Shown one piece after another: positions 5,049 through 6,142 of a stretch of DNA of 6,142 bases (its first letter is position 1; the number at the start of each line of letters is the position of its first letter). Source of the stretch: Chloroflexota bacterium (GTDB lineage: Bacteria; Chloroflexota; Anaerolineae; UBA4142); NCBI GenBank assembly GCA_016199405.1, contig JACQGS010000132.1, positions 1 through 6,142 on the forward strand. Direction: 5' to 3'. The notes beneath the pieces are model-generated. The model was given only the letters and a program-made list of their open reading frames with translations, made no database searches and had not been told where the DNA came from. The translations under genes were made by a program, and so were the position numbers.

Positions 5049-6142
5049 ATGGTCGGTTTTGAACTCAATGAAGAACAAAAGCAGTTTCAAGAACTCACGC
5101 ATGAATTTGCGGAAAAAGAAATGCGGCCGGTCGCCGCGCATTACGACGAGACGGAAGAATTTCCGTGGCCCGTGGTGCAAAAAGCCGGCGACCTGGGACT
5201 GTTAACCTACGGCATTCCGGAAGAGTACGGCGGCGCGGGCGTGAACAGCGTTCTGACCTCGGTCATTATCGGCGAGGAACTCGCCCGGGGCTGCGCCGGG
5301 ATGGCAAGCGCGATGGGCGCGGTGATGTTGGGCGCGTCGCCGATTCTGCTTTCCGCGAACGAGGCGCAAAAGAAAAAATATTTGCCGATGCTGACGCAAA
5401 ACAAAAAAGACAGCCACCCGGCGTTGAGCGCCTTTGCGCTCACCGAGCCGGAAGCCGGCAGTGACGTTGCATCGCTCAAGGCGAGCGCGAAAAAAGTTTC
5501 CGGCGGGTATCTTTTGAACGGCACCAAACATTTCATTACGAACGGCGGCATCGCGGACGTGTACACCGTTTTCGCGACGCACGATCCGACCCTCGGCGCG
5601 GATGGCATTGACGCGTTCATCGTCGAAGGCGGCTGGAAAGGCGTCACGCCCGGCAAGAAAGAACGCAAGATGGGCATTCGCGCGTCGCATACCGCGCAGG
5701 TGCATTTCGAAGACGTGTTTGTGCCGGCAGAAAATCGGATCGGCGAAGAGGGCGAAGGATTTCTCGTCGCGATGAAGACGCTGGAGCATTCCCGGCCCGG
5801 AGTCGCCTCGAGCGCGTTGGGCGTGGCGCGCGCGGCGTTCGAGTTCGCGCTGCAGTACAGTCTCGAGCGCAAACAGTTTGGGCGCGCGATCGCCAAACAG
5901 CAAGCCATTGGGTTTATGCTCGCGGATATGGCGACCGAAATCGACGCGGCGCGGTTGTTGACCTGGCGTTCGGCGTGGCTGCTCGATCAAGGCCAGCCGG
6001 CGAATATGGAAGCGTCAATGGCAAAGCGTTTCGCCGGCGACACGGCGATGAAGGTCGCGACTGACGCGGTGCAGATCGTCGGCGGCGCGGGTTATATGCG
6101 CGATCTGCCAGTCGAAAAATATATGCGCGACGCCAAGATCAT
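5049..6142 (+). CDS. acyl-CoA dehydrogenase (partial, 3' end outside window)
   Basis: FAD enzyme that makes the first 2,3-double bond in an acyl-CoA and passes electrons to ETF. The visible 364 residues cover nearly the whole protein (family about 380). The N-terminal helical domain runs from FELNEEQKQFQ. The FAD/substrate motif FALTEPEAGSDVAS is at 129-142, the second FAD strand HFITNGG at 161-167, then MGIRASHTAQVHFEDVFVP (208-226), LERKQFGRAI (272-281) and the dinucleotide-binding motif QIVGGAGYMRD (342-352). The catalytic Glu of short- and medium-chain enzymes follows RDAKI by a few residues and so lies just beyond the window. At the alternative position used by isovaleryl- and long-chain enzymes (MCAD Thr255) this protein has Ser248, so the usual position is expected. 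Substrate length cannot be told. With the nearby racemase-like enzyme, branched or straight acyl-CoA degradation is likely. It diverges from vapBC across 75 bases. Confidence 0.95.
   Translation, partial: MVGFELNEEQKQFQELTHEFAEKEMRPVAAHYDETEEFPWPVVQKAGDLGLLTYGIPEEYGGAGVNSVLTSVIIGEELARGCAGMASAMGAVMLGASPILLSANEAQKKKYLPMLTQNKKDSHPALSAFALTEPEAGSDVASLKASAKKVSGGYLLNGTKHFITNGGIADVYTVFATHDPTLGADGIDAFIVEGGWKGVTPGKKERKMGIRASHTAQVHFEDVFVPAENRIGEEGEGFLVAMKTLEHSRPGVASSALGVARAAFEFALQYSLERKQFGRAIAKQQAIGFMLADMATEIDAARLLTWRSAWLLDQGQPANMEASMAKRFAGDTAMKVATDAVQIVGGAGYMRDLPVEKYMRDAKI

Noticed and set aside
5051..5057. GGTCGGT at the start of the dehydrogenase gene as a TetR half-site
   Set aside because: No matching left half (ACCGACC-like) precedes it, and it lies in the coding sequence, so a chance match is likely.
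5202..5990. 262-residue open frame on the minus strand
   Set aside because: It is fully antisense to a clear acyl-CoA dehydrogenase and rich in Arg/His/Ala with no motif.

Overview
The window reads as an ordinary bacterial chromosome segment, moderately GC-rich with many CGCG-type words. It carries a DNA gyrase subunit B gene end, a fatty-acid/acyl-CoA gene group and a VapBC toxin-antitoxin pair. Lineage cannot be fixed from sequence alone. Gene content, the gyrase type and short heptamer arrays would fit a Chloroflexota (Anaerolineae-like) genome, but that is inference from general familiarity, not a match I could run.

Left part (1-1744, minus strand): a six-helix membrane protein of unknown function is followed after 2 bases by gyrB, whose 3' end leaves the window. 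Both lie behind a near-consensus promoter at 1716-1744. Its expected start site falls on or next to the membrane protein's ATG at 1708, so that gene may be read from a leaderless message.

Central part (1775-4180, plus strand): a TetR-type regulator, a cysteine-free redoxin-fold protein and a CoA-transferase family III protein follow one another and probably form one operon. The third protein keeps the His/Asp/Glu set of alpha-methylacyl-CoA racemase. The regulator promoter has an extended -10 box, directly followed by an imperfect 18-base palindrome that looks like its own operator. Heptamer-type short repeats sit just before the racemase-like gene and again inside its last codons.

Right part (4186-6142): a vapBC pair on the minus strand runs tail-to-tail into the racemase-like gene, with 5 bases between the stop codons. 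It has a strong promoter overlapped by a 16-base palindrome. Diverging from it is an acyl-CoA dehydrogenase gene cut by the window edge. The racemase-like enzyme and the dehydrogenase would fit together in degradation of (methyl-)branched or straight acyl-CoAs, with the TetR protein as likely sensor of an acyl-CoA or fatty acid. The vapBC pair looks like a later insertion between functionally related genes.

No rRNA, tRNA, CRISPR array, insertion sequence or convincing intrinsic terminator was seen. Every stretch longer than 300 bases is covered by a gene. I do not see a wholly new system. The points most worth checking are the cysteine-free redoxin, the leaderless start in front of the gyrB operon and the heptamer arrays around the racemase-like gene.
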